Shown: piece after piece, positions 38,735 through 48,336 of the stretch
How the letters are laid out: each line of letters begins with the position of its first letter
Numbering within the stretch: the stretch's first letter is position 1
The notes under the pieces: generated by a model
What the model was told of the DNA's origin: nothing
What the model saw: only the letters and a program-made list of their open reading frames with translations
Databases searched by the model: none
Translations under genes and position numbers: made by a program
Assembly (NCBI RefSeq): GCF_030813415.1
Contig: NZ_JAUSUF010000010.1
Location: 1 to 64,000, forward strand
DNA from: Eubacterium multiforme
Lineage (GTDB): Bacteria; Bacillota; Clostridia; Clostridiales; Clostridiaceae
Direction: 5' to 3'
Length of the DNA stretch: 64,000 nt

Positions 38735-39580
38735 TTATTGTAATTTTTCACTTACGAAAAATAATCCAACGGCTTTATCTCCAGAATGTATCCCCACTGA
38801 ACAACCAACTGGACCTTCGATATAATTAATATTATTGCTTTTTAAATATTCCTTTAATGGATCAGCTATTTCGTCATTATTTACATTTACTATAATTACA
38901 GGTAAATCTTTTCTTGGAATTAATGTTTCCATATCACTTATAATTCTCTTAGCTGCCTTCTTACTTCCTCTTACTTTTCCCTTTACTGCCATAACCCCAT
39001 CTTTAACTTCTAAAATAAGTTTAATTCCAAGCATTCCAGTAACAACACTTACTGCTTTAGGAAGTCTTCCACCTTTAACTAAATTATCTAATGAATCAAA
39101 GCTTAAAGAACTATTTATATATGGTTTAATCTCTTCTAATTCTTTAACTATTTCTTCTATAGGAAGTCCTTTATCTACAAGTTGAGCTGCTTTTATTACT
39201 AAAAGTCCAAGTCCTGATGTTATTGTTTGAGAATCAACAACATAAACATCTTCTGTTTCTAGCATTTGCTTTGCAATACATGCTGATTGATATGTTCCAC
39301 TCATTCCAGATGACATCATTACTGCTAAAACCTTATATCCTTCATCAAGATATTTTTTAAATGACTCCACAAATCTGTTTGGAGTTATTTGTGCTGTTGT
39401 TGGAAAAACATCTCCCTCATCTATTCTCTTAAAAACTTCATTTAAAGTTATTTCAATTCCATCTAAATAGCTTTCTTCTCCAAAATTTATAAGAACTGGT
39501 AGCACCTCTACATTTAGTTCTTTTAAGAGATTCTTTGGTAAATCTACAGTACTATCTGTTATAATTTTAATTTTTTCCAT
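38735..39580 (-). CDS. DegV-family fatty-acid-binding protein
   Basis: A cytoplasmic protein of 281 residues with the two-domain DegV fold. The N-terminus IITDSTVDLP and the loop MMSSGMSGTYQSA (about residues 91-103) contact the carboxylate of a bound fatty acid; the C-terminal end has GPVGCSVGIHSGDKAVGLFF. In Gram-positive bacteria such FakB-type proteins present fatty acids to the kinase FakA; no fakA is in this window. Start ATG with AGGGGAGTGAGG. It follows trmL by 19 bases and probably shares its transcript. Confidence 0.92.
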   Translation of the reverse strand: MEKIKIITDSTVDLPKNLLKELNVEVLPVLINFGEESYLDGIEITLNEVFKRIDEGDVFPTTAQITPNRFVESFKKYLDEGYKVLAVMMSSGMSGTYQSACIAKQMLETEDVYVVDSQTITSGLGLLVIKAAQLVDKGLPIEEIVKELEEIKPYINSSLSFDSLDNLVKGGRLPKAVSVVTGMLGIKLILEVKDGVMAVKGKVRGSKKAAKRIISDMETLIPRKDLPVIIVNVNNDEIADPLKEYLKSNNINYIEGPVGCSVGIHSGDKAVGLFFVSEKLQ

Positions 39581-39599
39581 TACCTCACTCCCCTCTAAA

Positions 39600-40070
39600 T
39601 TATTTCATATTAGGAAATCCAAATTGCCTTAAAGCTTCGTATGCAACAATTGCAACTGTATTTGAAAGATTTAAACTTCTTGTACTTGTTTTAATCATAG
39701 GAACTCTTAATCCTTCATGAGCATTATGCACACTATCTGGTACTCCACATGTTTCTCTTCCAAACATGATGAAATCTCCTTCTTCAAATTTAACTTCATC
39801 ATAATGTTCTCCACCATGAGTTGTTGCTAAATATATTTTTTTGTCCCCATATTTTTTCATAAAATCTTCATAACTTTCATGAACTTCAAGATCTAATTCA
39901 CTCCAATAATCAAGTCCCGCCCTCTTTACTTGTTTTGAACTTATATCAAAACCTAAAGGCTTTATTAAATGTAACTTTGATCCTGTAAGCACACAAGTTC
40001 TAGCTATATTTCCTGTATTTTGTGGTATCTCTGGTTGATACATAACTATATTTAAATTCAAAAAAATCAC
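39600..40070 (-). CDS. trmL: tRNA (cytidine/uridine-2'-O-)-methyltransferase TrmL
   Basis: A SPOUT methyltransferase of 156 residues. The three SPOUT motifs are visible: PEIPQNTGNIARTC (about 11-24), FGRETCGVP (about 103-111) and LNLSNTVAIVAYEAL (about 133-147), which together form the knotted SAM site. TrmL methylates the ribose of wobble base 34 in some leucine tRNAs. First of a probable two-gene unit with the DegV gene. Confidence 0.94.
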   Translation of the reverse strand: MIFLNLNIVMYQPEIPQNTGNIARTCVLTGSKLHLIKPLGFDISSKQVKRAGLDYWSELDLEVHESYEDFMKKYGDKKIYLATTHGGEHYDEVKFEEGDFIMFGRETCGVPDSVHNAHEGLRVPMIKTSTRSLNLSNTVAIVAYEALRQFGFPNMK

Positions 40071-40098
40071 CTTCCATAATCAAATACAAAGAAAAAAG

Positions 40099-40121
40099 AA
40101 GATGAATTTAACATCCATCTT
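40099..40121 (-). terminator. Weak hairpin upstream of trmL
   Basis: AAGATG pairs with CATCTT, followed on the minus strand by CTTTTTTCTTTG. It may end the transcript of the HAD phosphatase gene 173 bases before, or a small RNA in between. Confidence 0.4.
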
Positions 40122-40293
40122 AAGTTTCTTATAGACCTATTCTACAGGCTATAATAAAAATAATACTACATCAGTTCTTTTTAGTCAAAGAGTTTATATA
40201 ATATCATCTTCTTTATTTTTCCATTTTAATCTAAATAAAATTATGTAAAAATAATATACTTTATTATACAAATTTAAATAATTCCTCTTAAAT

Positions 40294-41133
40294 TTATCTT
40301 ATTTTAAGTATAAATTTTTCAAGAGCTTTTCTTACTCCATCATTATCATTTGTATCTGTAATATAGTTTGCCTTCTCCTTAAGTTTTTCAATTCCATTGC
40401 CCATAGCAATTCCAAGACCAGCATATTCAATCATAGATATGTCATTTTCATTATCACCTATACAGATTATCTCATCTCTACTAATTCCATAATGCTCTGC
40501 TAAAATTTTAACTCCATTACCTTTTGAAACTCCTTTAGCATTTATTTCTATACTTCTATGACCTGAACAATAATATACTATTTCCTTTATATTATCTAAT
40601 TCTTTTCTAAACATTTCTGTCTTTTTAGGAGAAACTGAAAATGTTATACATTTTGTTATTTTTCCTTTATAATTTTTAAGTTCATTATCCCAATTATCTT
40701 CACCTTTAATTGTTGTTATCTTTATTGGAAAATCGCTATCTTTAATTCCTGGCAAAACTACCCTTGCAATAACATTACTAATATAACTATTTGTAAGAAT
40801 TTCATTCATAGTATGCATATGTAATATGATTCCACATTTTTTTGCTATTATAAGTAATCTTTTACAAACATTTATATCTATATCACTTTGAAATATAATT
40901 TCATCACTATTTTTTTCTCTAATTACAGCTCCATTACCTGCAATAACAGCATCTGATGCTCCTATAAAATTTGAATAATATGCTGCATTATTATAAAGTC
41001 TTCCAGTTGTTACAACAACTTTAATTCCTTTTTCATTAACTTCTTTTATTACCTTTTTACTTTCATCAGAAATAGTTTTTCTTTTACTAAGTAAAGTGCC
41101 ATCCATATCTATACATACCATCTTGTAACTCAT
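40294..41133 (-). CDS. Cof-type HAD-IIB phosphatase
   Basis: A haloacid-dehalogenase-superfamily hydrolase of 279 residues. Motif I DMDGTLLSK (nucleophile Asp), motif II VTTGR, a cap domain (about 80-190), motif III Lys near SKGNGVKIL, and motif IV IGDNENDISMIEYAG are all present. Cof-like proteins dephosphorylate sugar phosphates or nucleotides; the natural substrate cannot be inferred. Single gene. Confidence 0.93.
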   Translation of the reverse strand: MSYKMVCIDMDGTLLSKRKTISDESKKVIKEVNEKGIKVVVTTGRLYNNAAYYSNFIGASDAVIAGNGAVIREKNSDEIIFQSDIDINVCKRLLIIAKKCGIILHMHTMNEILTNSYISNVIARVVLPGIKDSDFPIKITTIKGEDNWDNELKNYKGKITKCITFSVSPKKTEMFRKELDNIKEIVYYCSGHRSIEINAKGVSKGNGVKILAEHYGISRDEIICIGDNENDISMIEYAGLGIAMGNGIEKLKEKANYITDTNDNDGVRKALEKFILKIR

Positions 41134-41166
41134 ATATTCATCTCCACCCTAAATTAACTATTATAA

Positions 41167-41195
41167 AAAGCAAGTTATAAACTATAACTTGCTTT
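41167..41195 (-). terminator. Terminator of the VanW gene
   Basis: AAAGCAAGTTATA pairs with TATAACTTGCTTT around three bases; T-rich after it on the minus strand. Confidence 0.8.
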
Positions 41196-41265
41196 ATTAT
41201 ATAATTTTTTATAATTATATTCTATGAAAAGTATTAATTTTTTATTTATTTAAATGATTGTTAAC

Positions 41266-42681
41266 TTATCTAGTTCCAACTAAAACCTTTCTAGGTACCA
41301 TTGCATAAGTGTCTGTTGAAACTAATTCTTTATTTATAACCTTCCCATTTTCATAAGTTAATATATATCCTTTTGCTATATATCCAACCTGTCCAGGGTT
41401 TTCAACTACTCTTTCGCCTTTAGGAAGACTTGGATCATTAACTATTTGTTCTGTTGGTGGAATTTGTTTTATTATTTCATTTGTCATATCATAAGTTTTT
41501 CCACCTAGTCCCTTAACATCACCATATACTTTAAAACTAATAATTTTATTATGTGTAGTTCCTTGTATATAAATTGGGAAATCATATGGATTTTTAAATT
41601 TATAATCTAAATATCCCCATGCTACTGTAGCATCAAGACCTGGTTTTGCATATCCAACTGTTAATGAATGATTATGTCTTTCAGTAGATCTTATATTAGC
41701 TTTCATTACTGCTCTATAAAGAGTTGATGATACTTGACATATACCTCCACCAATATCTTTTTCTACTTTATTATTTATATATACATTTCCTTCTTTGTAT
41801 TTACTTTTATCCTTTTGACTTGCTTCACTATAACTAAAACTTTCTCCTGGCATTAAAAGTGTTCCATTTACAAATTCAGTAGCAACACTTATATTAGTTG
41901 CTCTATTTACATCTGATGATTGGAATGAAGAAGTAAATGAGCCCATTACACCATTTATTTTGCTTAATTCTTTTTTAGTTACTTTAGGCTTGTCCTCTTT
42001 TAATTCTACTTCAATTTTTGTTTCTTCACCTAGATTTCCATTTATCTTTTCTTTAAGTTCTTTATCTATTTCCTCTTTATTTATTAAATAACCAATCTTT
42101 TCTGATGTTATATTTATACTTCCATTACTGCCTATTGTTATCTTAGCATTTTTTGCTGGAACATTAAATTTTTCCATTATATTATTTTCTAAAGAAACTA
42201 ATTTTTTGTTACTATAATTAAAGTCTAATTTAACTTCATGTTTTTCGTTTTTCTTATTCTTTATTAAAGATTTCTTTTTAAAAACATTTAAATCTTTTCC
42301 ATAATTAAAGGCTTCATTTATAGTTTTATCGAAATCATATTTAGGTTCAATTTCTGAATAATTTGCTTTAAACTCTTTATCTGTACCCTTTAAATCAACT
42401 ATTATCTTTTTATTATTAATATTTGCTTCAAATTCTTTTTTAAGAGTACTTTTCCCTTCCTCTTTGCTCATTCCTCCAAGATTGACTCCTTGGACTATAA
42501 CATTTGGGTAAATTTTATTTTCCCACTTTTCTACCAATTTATTAATAGATGAAATATAAATTCCAATTCCAATTAATAAAACTACTAAAAAAATAGAACT
42601 ACCAATTAATATATTTTTTTTATTTTTATTACTGATTCGCCTTCTTCTAACTCTATCAGGTTTATCAACAGTATTTCTCAC
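41266..42681 (-). CDS. VanW-family cell-surface protein with G5 domain
   Basis: A protein of 471 residues with a basic N-terminus and one membrane anchor (about 25-47). It then has peptidoglycan-binding PG_binding_4-like regions (about 60-250), the VanW domain (about 265-395, GGGICQVSSTLYRAVMKA) and a C-terminal G5-like domain ending VPRKVLVGTR. It probably sits outside the membrane on the wall. VanW proteins accompany some vancomycin-resistance operons but are common without resistance, and no vanH or vanX is present. The start is GTG with AAGGAGG. It is downstream of the GH25 gene. Confidence 0.88.
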   Translation of the reverse strand: MRNTVDKPDRVRRRRISNKNKKNILIGSSIFLVVLLIGIGIYISSINKLVEKWENKIYPNVIVQGVNLGGMSKEEGKSTLKKEFEANINNKKIIVDLKGTDKEFKANYSEIEPKYDFDKTINEAFNYGKDLNVFKKKSLIKNKKNEKHEVKLDFNYSNKKLVSLENNIMEKFNVPAKNAKITIGSNGSINITSEKIGYLINKEEIDKELKEKINGNLGEETKIEVELKEDKPKVTKKELSKINGVMGSFTSSFQSSDVNRATNISVATEFVNGTLLMPGESFSYSEASQKDKSKYKEGNVYINNKVEKDIGGGICQVSSTLYRAVMKANIRSTERHNHSLTVGYAKPGLDATVAWGYLDYKFKNPYDFPIYIQGTTHNKIISFKVYGDVKGLGGKTYDMTNEIIKQIPPTEQIVNDPSLPKGERVVENPGQVGYIAKGYILTYENGKVINKELVSTDTYAMVPRKVLVGTR

Positions 42682-42798
42682 TAAACATCCTCCTTATATA
42701 CCTATAGATAAATTCTTTATCTAACAAATTATATTATATATTATCAAATTGTAAAATATAAGTCTATTTTGTTACTTTTTATAAATTCTTAAATAAAT

Positions 42799-42833
42799 AG
42801 GGAGTCTTATAATCTTCAATTAAAAGACTCCCT
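42799..42833 (-). terminator. Terminator of the GH25 gene
   Basis: AGGGAGTCTT pairs with AAGACTCCCT around 15 bases, just past the muramidase stop. Confidence 0.85.
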
Positions 42834-42846
42834 AAAAATTTTTATA

Positions 42847-43803
42847 TTATTTAATTCTTCCATCCAATCTATATTTACTTCTAATTTGAGATGTTTCTCC
42901 ATCATAATCAAAAGCTTCTATAGTTATATCCAAAACTCTACTCTTAGGTTTATAAATTTTACTTAAAGGTATTCTAAATGTAGTATCATCTTTATCAACA
43001 GTTCCTACCCAATAATTATCAACAAATATATTATATCCTAGTAAATCTACATCACTATTTTTATTCCATGAAACATATATATATTCATTATCCATCCAAG
43101 CATTTAATCCACTTACTTGTCTTGGCTGCATTAAAAGAGCTAAATTATTTGGTCCCCAGTTTGCATCTACTGGATTGCCTACTCCAGGTACAACTTGATT
43201 TTCACTATATTGCCAAACTCTCCATCTAGTCCATCCTCCTATATTTGGTGGAACTTTCGGATTGTTAGGAATACTTGTGTACATAGCAATCCATAAAGGC
43301 ATATTTTTTAATGGATATGTTCCATTACTTGATTTAAAATCATTATAAATTTTAATAAAAAACAATCCAGTATAAATCATAAGCCTTCTTCTTGTTTTTT
43401 TCTCAAATCTTTTTCTAAATCTGTCTACCCAATTTAAAAGAGCATCTGTATCAATTTTAGGATCATAGGGTGCTTCTACATCTATTACTGGAAATAAATC
43501 TCCGTAATTTTTATTTCCAAAAGCTTTTTGTAAAACATTAATAAAATCATCACATTGAGAATCTGCTGTTAAAAGATTATAAGATGGCACAGCATAATGA
43601 TATGCTCCAACTGGAATGCCATAATTTTTACTTTCTCTTGCAAATTGTACAAACTTCTTATCTTCTCTAAATGCTCCAGTTGCAGAACCTGAAGATCTTA
43701 AATATAAAAAATCAATGTTACTTGCTAAAACCCTAAAATCAACTCCCCTACTATATTCATTTAGGTCTATGCCAAAAGTACTTCTAGCATTTTTATCTTG
43801 CAT
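42847..43803 (-). CDS. GH25 lysozyme (muramidase) without signal peptide
   Basis: A glycoside hydrolase family 25 enzyme of 318 residues. Residues about 8-205 form the catalytic barrel: GIDLNEYSRGVDF at the start, FPVIDVEAP with the Asp-x-Glu catalytic pair near residue 110, and QYSENQVVPGV near the end. Residues about 225-315 look like a fibronectin-III-type domain (YIYVSWNKNSDVDLLGYNIF). It cleaves the muramic acid-glucosamine bond of peptidoglycan. It has no signal sequence, unlike exported autolysins, as in phage endolysins, yet no phage genes are near. It lies downstream of a two-component system. Confidence 0.9.
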   Translation of the reverse strand: MQDKNARSTFGIDLNEYSRGVDFRVLASNIDFLYLRSSGSATGAFREDKKFVQFARESKNYGIPVGAYHYAVPSYNLLTADSQCDDFINVLQKAFGNKNYGDLFPVIDVEAPYDPKIDTDALLNWVDRFRKRFEKKTRRRLMIYTGLFFIKIYNDFKSSNGTYPLKNMPLWIAMYTSIPNNPKVPPNIGGWTRWRVWQYSENQVVPGVGNPVDANWGPNNLALLMQPRQVSGLNAWMDNEYIYVSWNKNSDVDLLGYNIFVDNYWVGTVDKDDTTFRIPLSKIYKPKSRVLDITIEAFDYDGETSQIRSKYRLDGRIK

Positions 43804-43883
43804 AACTCCTCCAAGGAAAAATACTTATTCCTTAATAGAATATTAGTTTGCAACATATAAGGTTACATTAAAGAAAATATTTT

Positions 43884-45407
43884 TTAGATTTTAAGTCTTA
43901 TATAAAAACTTATATCATTTCCATAACATTCTCCCCATATTTTTCCACCATGCATCTTAACTATATTTTTAGAAATTGCAAGACCAAGACCTGATCCTCC
44001 AAGGTCTGCACTTCTTGATTCATCTAACCTATAAAATCTATCAAACAATTTATCAAGTTTTGCCTGTGGAATATTTTCTCCTCTATTTTTAACTGCTATT
44101 GTTGCATAGCCGTCCTTTGCATATACACCAATAATAACTGCTCCTGGTTTATAAGAATATTTAACTGCATTAGTTAATAAATTTTCAACTACTCTAACCA
44201 TTTTAGCAGGATCAATACTTACAATTATTTTTTGATCTGTTAATGTTTTTACTTGTTCTATATTTGAACTTTCAAAATAAGGTTTCATCTCCTCAGAAAC
44301 TTGGGATACAAAATCTACAAGATTAACTTCTGCTTTATTAAGCTTCATTCCATTATTGTTAAGCTTTGTATATTCAAATAAATCTTCTATTAAAACTTTA
44401 AGTTTTTCAGATTTATTATATGCAATGTCTAAATACTCATCCATAGTTTTTTCATCTTCATATTTTTTATCTTTTACAAGTCCTATATAGCCCATTATTG
44501 ATGTAAGAGGTGTTCTTAAATCATGAGAAACATTTGTAATTAAATCTGCCTTAGTTTTTTCTGATACTTCCTGGGCTTTAATTCTCCTATTTATTTCATC
44601 TGCCATATTATTTACATTTAATGCTATATTAGATATTTCATCATTTCCATCCTCTGGTATCCTATGGCTTAAATCTCCATCTGCAATAGATTTAATTCCC
44701 TTTGCAATTTGGTCTAAATATTTAGTTTTCTTATTTGTTACAATTAAAAATAAAACAACAAATACTATTATTGAAAGCATTAAAGCTAAATAAGAATTGG
44801 TAACTTCATAGTCTACGTAATTAATCCTTGCTGATGGAATACCACTATATATTAAGTAGTATCTCCCATTTCCTATACTAAGAGGATATAAAACTGTATA
44901 TTCATTAGCTTCATGTTCATTTTTAGAAAATTTTGATATATTTTTAAGTACATTAAATATATCTATTTTTTCTTCTGAAGCATTTGAATTTCTGTAAATA
45001 ACCTTTCCATCAATATCTGATATATATACTTTATCTGAATTATTTGAATCACTTTTAATTATATTTTCAAAGAGCTTACTATCATCAATTTTTATTTTTC
45101 CAGCATGCTTCTCTCTTTCAATTTCATCAACTATATCTTGAGCATTATGATCAATAATACTATAATCATATTTTATTTGGGCATTAGTTTTAACACTTCT
45201 AAACATATCATTCATAATGCCATAGGATATTATAGCTATTAAAAAGCAAGCTCCAAAAACTAATACAAGTTCAAATCTAATACTCTTTTTTATTTTCTTA
45301 TCAATATACTTAATTAACTCTTTTACTTTTCTAAATATTTTTAAATTTGAAAACTTATTTAGTAATCTTCCTATAAATCCTTTCTTTTCTCCATTTTTAT
45401 TTTTCAA
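43884..45407 (-). CDS. Sensor histidine kinase
   Basis: A membrane kinase of 507 residues. Two membrane helices (about 43-65 and 205-225) bracket an extracellular sensor domain of about 140 residues. HAMP (about 226-280), a HisKA dimerisation domain with LITNVSHDLRTPLTSIMGYI and an HATPase_c domain (GSGLGLAISKNIVKMHGG) follow. It phosphorylates the response regulator, whose stop it overlaps by 11 bases. The start is TTG. Of the VanS/PhoR-like class; signal unknown, with cell-wall genes on both sides suggesting an envelope signal. Confidence 0.93.
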   Translation of the reverse strand: MKNKNGEKKGFIGRLLNKFSNLKIFRKVKELIKYIDKKIKKSIRFELVLVFGACFLIAIISYGIMNDMFRSVKTNAQIKYDYSIIDHNAQDIVDEIEREKHAGKIKIDDSKLFENIIKSDSNNSDKVYISDIDGKVIYRNSNASEEKIDIFNVLKNISKFSKNEHEANEYTVLYPLSIGNGRYYLIYSGIPSARINYVDYEVTNSYLALMLSIIVFVVLFLIVTNKKTKYLDQIAKGIKSIADGDLSHRIPEDGNDEISNIALNVNNMADEINRRIKAQEVSEKTKADLITNVSHDLRTPLTSIMGYIGLVKDKKYEDEKTMDEYLDIAYNKSEKLKVLIEDLFEYTKLNNNGMKLNKAEVNLVDFVSQVSEEMKPYFESSNIEQVKTLTDQKIIVSIDPAKMVRVVENLLTNAVKYSYKPGAVIIGVYAKDGYATIAVKNRGENIPQAKLDKLFDRFYRLDESRSADLGGSGLGLAISKNIVKMHGGKIWGECYGNDISFYIRLKI

Positions 45408-46098
45408 TTTTATATCCTACCCCCCAAACAGTTTTAATAAATCTTGGACTTCTTGGATTTTCTTCTATTTTTTCTCTAATTTTTCTAATATGAACCATTA
45501 CTGTATTATCTGATTCCATATATTCTTGATTCCATACACTTTCATATATATTTACCATTGAAAAAACTTTTCCTCTATTTTTGGCAAGTAATACTAATAT
45601 ATCAAATTCTGTTGGTGTAAATTTAATTGATTTTTCACCTAAAAATACTTCATGGGTATCTAATTTTATTACTAAATCATCTATTGTTATTGTTAATTCA
45701 TTATCTTCTTTATTTTGATAGTTATTAAACTTTTTATATCTTCTAAGCTGAGATTTAACTCTTGCTATAAGTTCTAATGTATTAAATGGTTTGCTTAAAT
45801 AATCATCAGCACCCATATTAAGCCCTAAAATTTTATCTATATCCTCTGATTTTGCTGAAAGCATTATTATTGGCATTTCACTTTCTTCTCTTATTTTTAA
45901 ACAAGTTTCTATTCCATTTAATTTTGGCATCATAACATCTAATATTACTAAATCAATATCATTTCCCTTTAATAAATATAAAGCTTCTTCACCATCTTTA
46001 GCCTTTAATGTTTCATATCCTTCACCTTTTAAATATATCTCAACTAAATCTCTTATTTCCTTTTCATCATCTACAATTAAAATCTTTTCCTTATTCAA
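45397..46098 (-). CDS. OmpR/VanR-type response regulator
   Basis: A regulator of 233 residues. The receiver domain (about 5-117) has the acidic pair DD at 10-11, phospho-acceptor Asp54 in VILDVMMP, and Lys in LSKPF. A C-terminal winged helix (about 140-232) ends IKTVWGVGYKIEK. It pairs with the overlapping kinase gene. The start is TTG with GGGAGGAG. Targets are not evident; ddl upstream and GH25/VanW downstream are candidates. Confidence 0.94.
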   Translation of the reverse strand: MNKEKILIVDDEKEIRDLVEIYLKGEGYETLKAKDGEEALYLLKGNDIDLVILDVMMPKLNGIETCLKIREESEMPIIMLSAKSEDIDKILGLNMGADDYLSKPFNTLELIARVKSQLRRYKKFNNYQNKEDNELTITIDDLVIKLDTHEVFLGEKSIKFTPTEFDILVLLAKNRGKVFSMVNIYESVWNQEYMESDNTVMVHIRKIREKIEENPRSPRFIKTVWGVGYKIEK

Positions 46099-46226
46099 TT
46101 TAATACTCCTCCCATAAAATAGTTATTATTTTATAACTATATTTCAATTTTAAAATTTACTTCTTAAATAATTATCTCACAAAATCTTAATAAATTCTTA
46201 AAGTATTTATTTAAAATAGTATAAAA

Positions 46227-46283
46227 AAATAGACTCTTTATAATTAACACTTAAAAGTGTTTGTCTATAAAAAGTCCATTTTA
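46227..46283 (-). terminator. ddl terminator
   Basis: An imperfect long stem (AAATAGACTCTTTATA against TATAAAAAGTCCATTT) with an inner ACACTT/AAGTGT hairpin, 14 bases after the ddl stop, and T-run flanks. Confidence 0.6.
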
Positions 46284-46296
46284 TTAATCTTAACTT

Positions 46297-47208
46297 TTAT
46301 CTTTTTTCTTTTAATGATTCTTCAATAATTTTATCAATTAATTGGCTATAAGAAATATTTATTCCAGCTGCACTTTTTGGGAATAAACTATTTTTAGTCA
46401 TTCCCGGAAGAGTATTTACTTCCAATATGTATGGAACACCTTCTTCTGTAACTATCATATCTACTCTTGCATAAACTGAACATTTTAATGCTCTGTATGT
46501 TAAAAGAGCCATTTCTTCAACTTCCTTATGAAGTTTTTCATCTAGTGTTACAATAAATTCATCTGCTCCACCATCATTATATTTAGATTCAAAATCAAAG
46601 AACTCTGATTTTGGCTTTATAGCTAAAACTGGATACATTTCATTATTAAATATTGGGCAAGTTATTTCTTCACCTTTAATGAATTTTTCAATCATAACTT
46701 CACTGTCCCATTTAAATCCTTCATTTACTGCATTTAAAACTTCTGACTTATCTTTTATAATAAATGTAGCTACACTTGAACCTCCATGAGTTGGTTTAAT
46801 AACTACTGGATATCCAAGCTTTTCAATTTCATCAAAGTTTAGTTCTGATACATCTCTTAAATTTATCCAAGGAGCTGTTCTAATTCCAGCTGCTTTTAAA
46901 AGACTCTTTGACATATCTTTATCCATACATGCAGCACTACTTAATGGTCCGCATCCTGAATATTGTACTCCTAATGATTGTAGTACTGATTGAACTGTAC
47001 CATCTTCTCCAAATTGTCCATGAAGGGCTAATAATGCAAAATCTATATTTTCTTTTCTTACTTTATTTATTATATCGTCCTTTTTATCTATTACAATTTT
47101 AACAACATCATATTTATTAGTGTCTATGTTTTCTAAAATTGACTCTCCACTATTTAAGGAAATTTCTCTTTCTGATGAGATACCTCCCATTATGACTCCA
47201 ACTTTCAT
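46297..47208 (-). CDS. ddl: D-alanine-D-alanine ligase
   Basis: An ATP-grasp ligase of 303 residues joining two D-alanines for peptidoglycan precursors. GGISSEREISLNSG starts the protein, KPTHGGSSVATF is the nucleotide loop, and LEVNTLPGMTKNSLFP the metal- and substrate-binding end. Length is typical of a normal Ddl. I saw no clear marker of a D-Ala-D-Lac ligase, though the specificity-determining residue was not aligned. Single gene with its own terminator, upstream of a two-component system. Confidence 0.96.
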   Translation of the reverse strand: MKVGVIMGGISSEREISLNSGESILENIDTNKYDVVKIVIDKKDDIINKVRKENIDFALLALHGQFGEDGTVQSVLQSLGVQYSGCGPLSSAACMDKDMSKSLLKAAGIRTAPWINLRDVSELNFDEIEKLGYPVVIKPTHGGSSVATFIIKDKSEVLNAVNEGFKWDSEVMIEKFIKGEEITCPIFNNEMYPVLAIKPKSEFFDFESKYNDGGADEFIVTLDEKLHKEVEEMALLTYRALKCSVYARVDMIVTEEGVPYILEVNTLPGMTKNSLFPKSAAGINISYSQLIDKIIEESLKEKR

Positions 47209-47388
47209 ACTTGTACCTCCAAATATATATTATATTTAAAATTACTTATTATAACTATTATATTAATTTAACCCTTAATATTATATCACTACTTCTAATT
47301 AAAATATATAACTTTAATAATCAATTTGCATTTATATTAAGAATAGTATATTGTAAACATATAAAAATATAAGGAGATAAAACTATAT

Positions 47389-48255
47389 ATGAAAGAAAAA
47401 AATAAAGCAATTATATTATTAATAATTTCAGCTCTTTCTTTTGCCATTATGAGTACCTTTGTTAAACTTTCAGGAAATATTCCATCAATAGAAAAAAGCT
47501 TTTTTAGAAACTTAGTAAGTTGTTTTGTAGCTTTTTATATTATAAAGAAAAGTGGAGATAGTCTTTTTGGTAAAAAAGAAAATAGAAAATATTTAATCGG
47601 AAGATCATTACTTGGAACAATAGGAATAATAGCTAACTTTTATGCAATTGAACATTTAATATTAGCTGATGCCAATATGCTTAATCAGCTTTCACCATTT
47701 TTTGTAATTATATTTTCTAGCCTTTTCTTAAAGGAGAAAATCACAAAAAATCAAGTTATAATTTTATTACTTGCCTTTACAGGAAGTTTATTTATAATAA
47801 GACCTTCCTTTAGCTTGCAAATAATACCGGCTTTAATAGGAGTTACATCAGCAATTTGTGCTGGTGGTGCTTATACATTTGTTAGATTTTTAGGTGGAAA
47901 AGAAAAAGGACCTACAATAGTATTCTTTTTCTCACTTTTTTCAATATTAGTAACTCTACCTTTTGTTTTAATAGATTTTAAGCCATTTTCTTCTATACAA
48001 TTAGTATATTTATTAATGGCAGGTGTAGCAGCATCTGTTGCTCAATTTGCTATAACAGCAGCCTATAAACATGCACCAGCTAAGGATATTTCAATTTATT
48101 CTTATACCCAAATAATATTTACAGCCTTTATTGGATTTATATTATTTGGTCAGGTGCCAACAACCTTTAGCTTTATAGGATATGCAATAGTTATTTCAGC
48201 ATCTATTGCAATGTTTATATACAATAACAGATTAGCTAAAAAATCTGCTAATTAA
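47389..48255 (+). CDS. EamA/DMT-family transporter
   Basis: A membrane protein of 288 residues with ten predicted helices in two EamA repeats (NMLNQLSPFFVIIFSSLFLKE in the first half, SIYSYTQIIFTAFIGFILFG in the second). The ATG has AAGGAGATAA before it. One of only a few plus-strand genes, divergent from ddl. It resembles riboflavin- or S-adenosylmethionine-type DMT carriers only in a general way; substrate unknown. A convergent terminator follows. Confidence 0.9.
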   Translation: MKEKNKAIILLIISALSFAIMSTFVKLSGNIPSIEKSFFRNLVSCFVAFYIIKKSGDSLFGKKENRKYLIGRSLLGTIGIIANFYAIEHLILADANMLNQLSPFFVIIFSSLFLKEKITKNQVIILLLAFTGSLFIIRPSFSLQIIPALIGVTSAICAGGAYTFVRFLGGKEKGPTIVFFFSLFSILVTLPFVLIDFKPFSSIQLVYLLMAGVAASVAQFAITAAYKHAPAKDISIYSYTQIIFTAFIGFILFGQVPTTFSFIGYAIVISASIAMFIYNNRLAKKSAN

Positions 48256-48276
48256 TTTTATAAAAATCTAAAAATA

Positions 48277-48310
48277 AAAGTCAAAATAATAAGCTTATTA
48301 TTTTGACTTT
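48277..48310. terminator. Bidirectional terminator between EamA gene and nth
   Basis: A perfect palindrome, AAAGTCAAAATAATAAG with its complement, ends in T-runs both ways. It serves the plus-strand transporter and minus-strand nth. Confidence 0.88.
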
Positions 48311-48336
48311 TTATAATTATTATATTTAACTATGAT

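Noticed and set aside
41266-47208. Functional vancomycin-resistance operon
   Set aside because: VanW and a VanR/S-like pair are present but there is no D-lactate dehydrogenase or D,D-dipeptidase, and the ligase looks like an ordinary Ddl.
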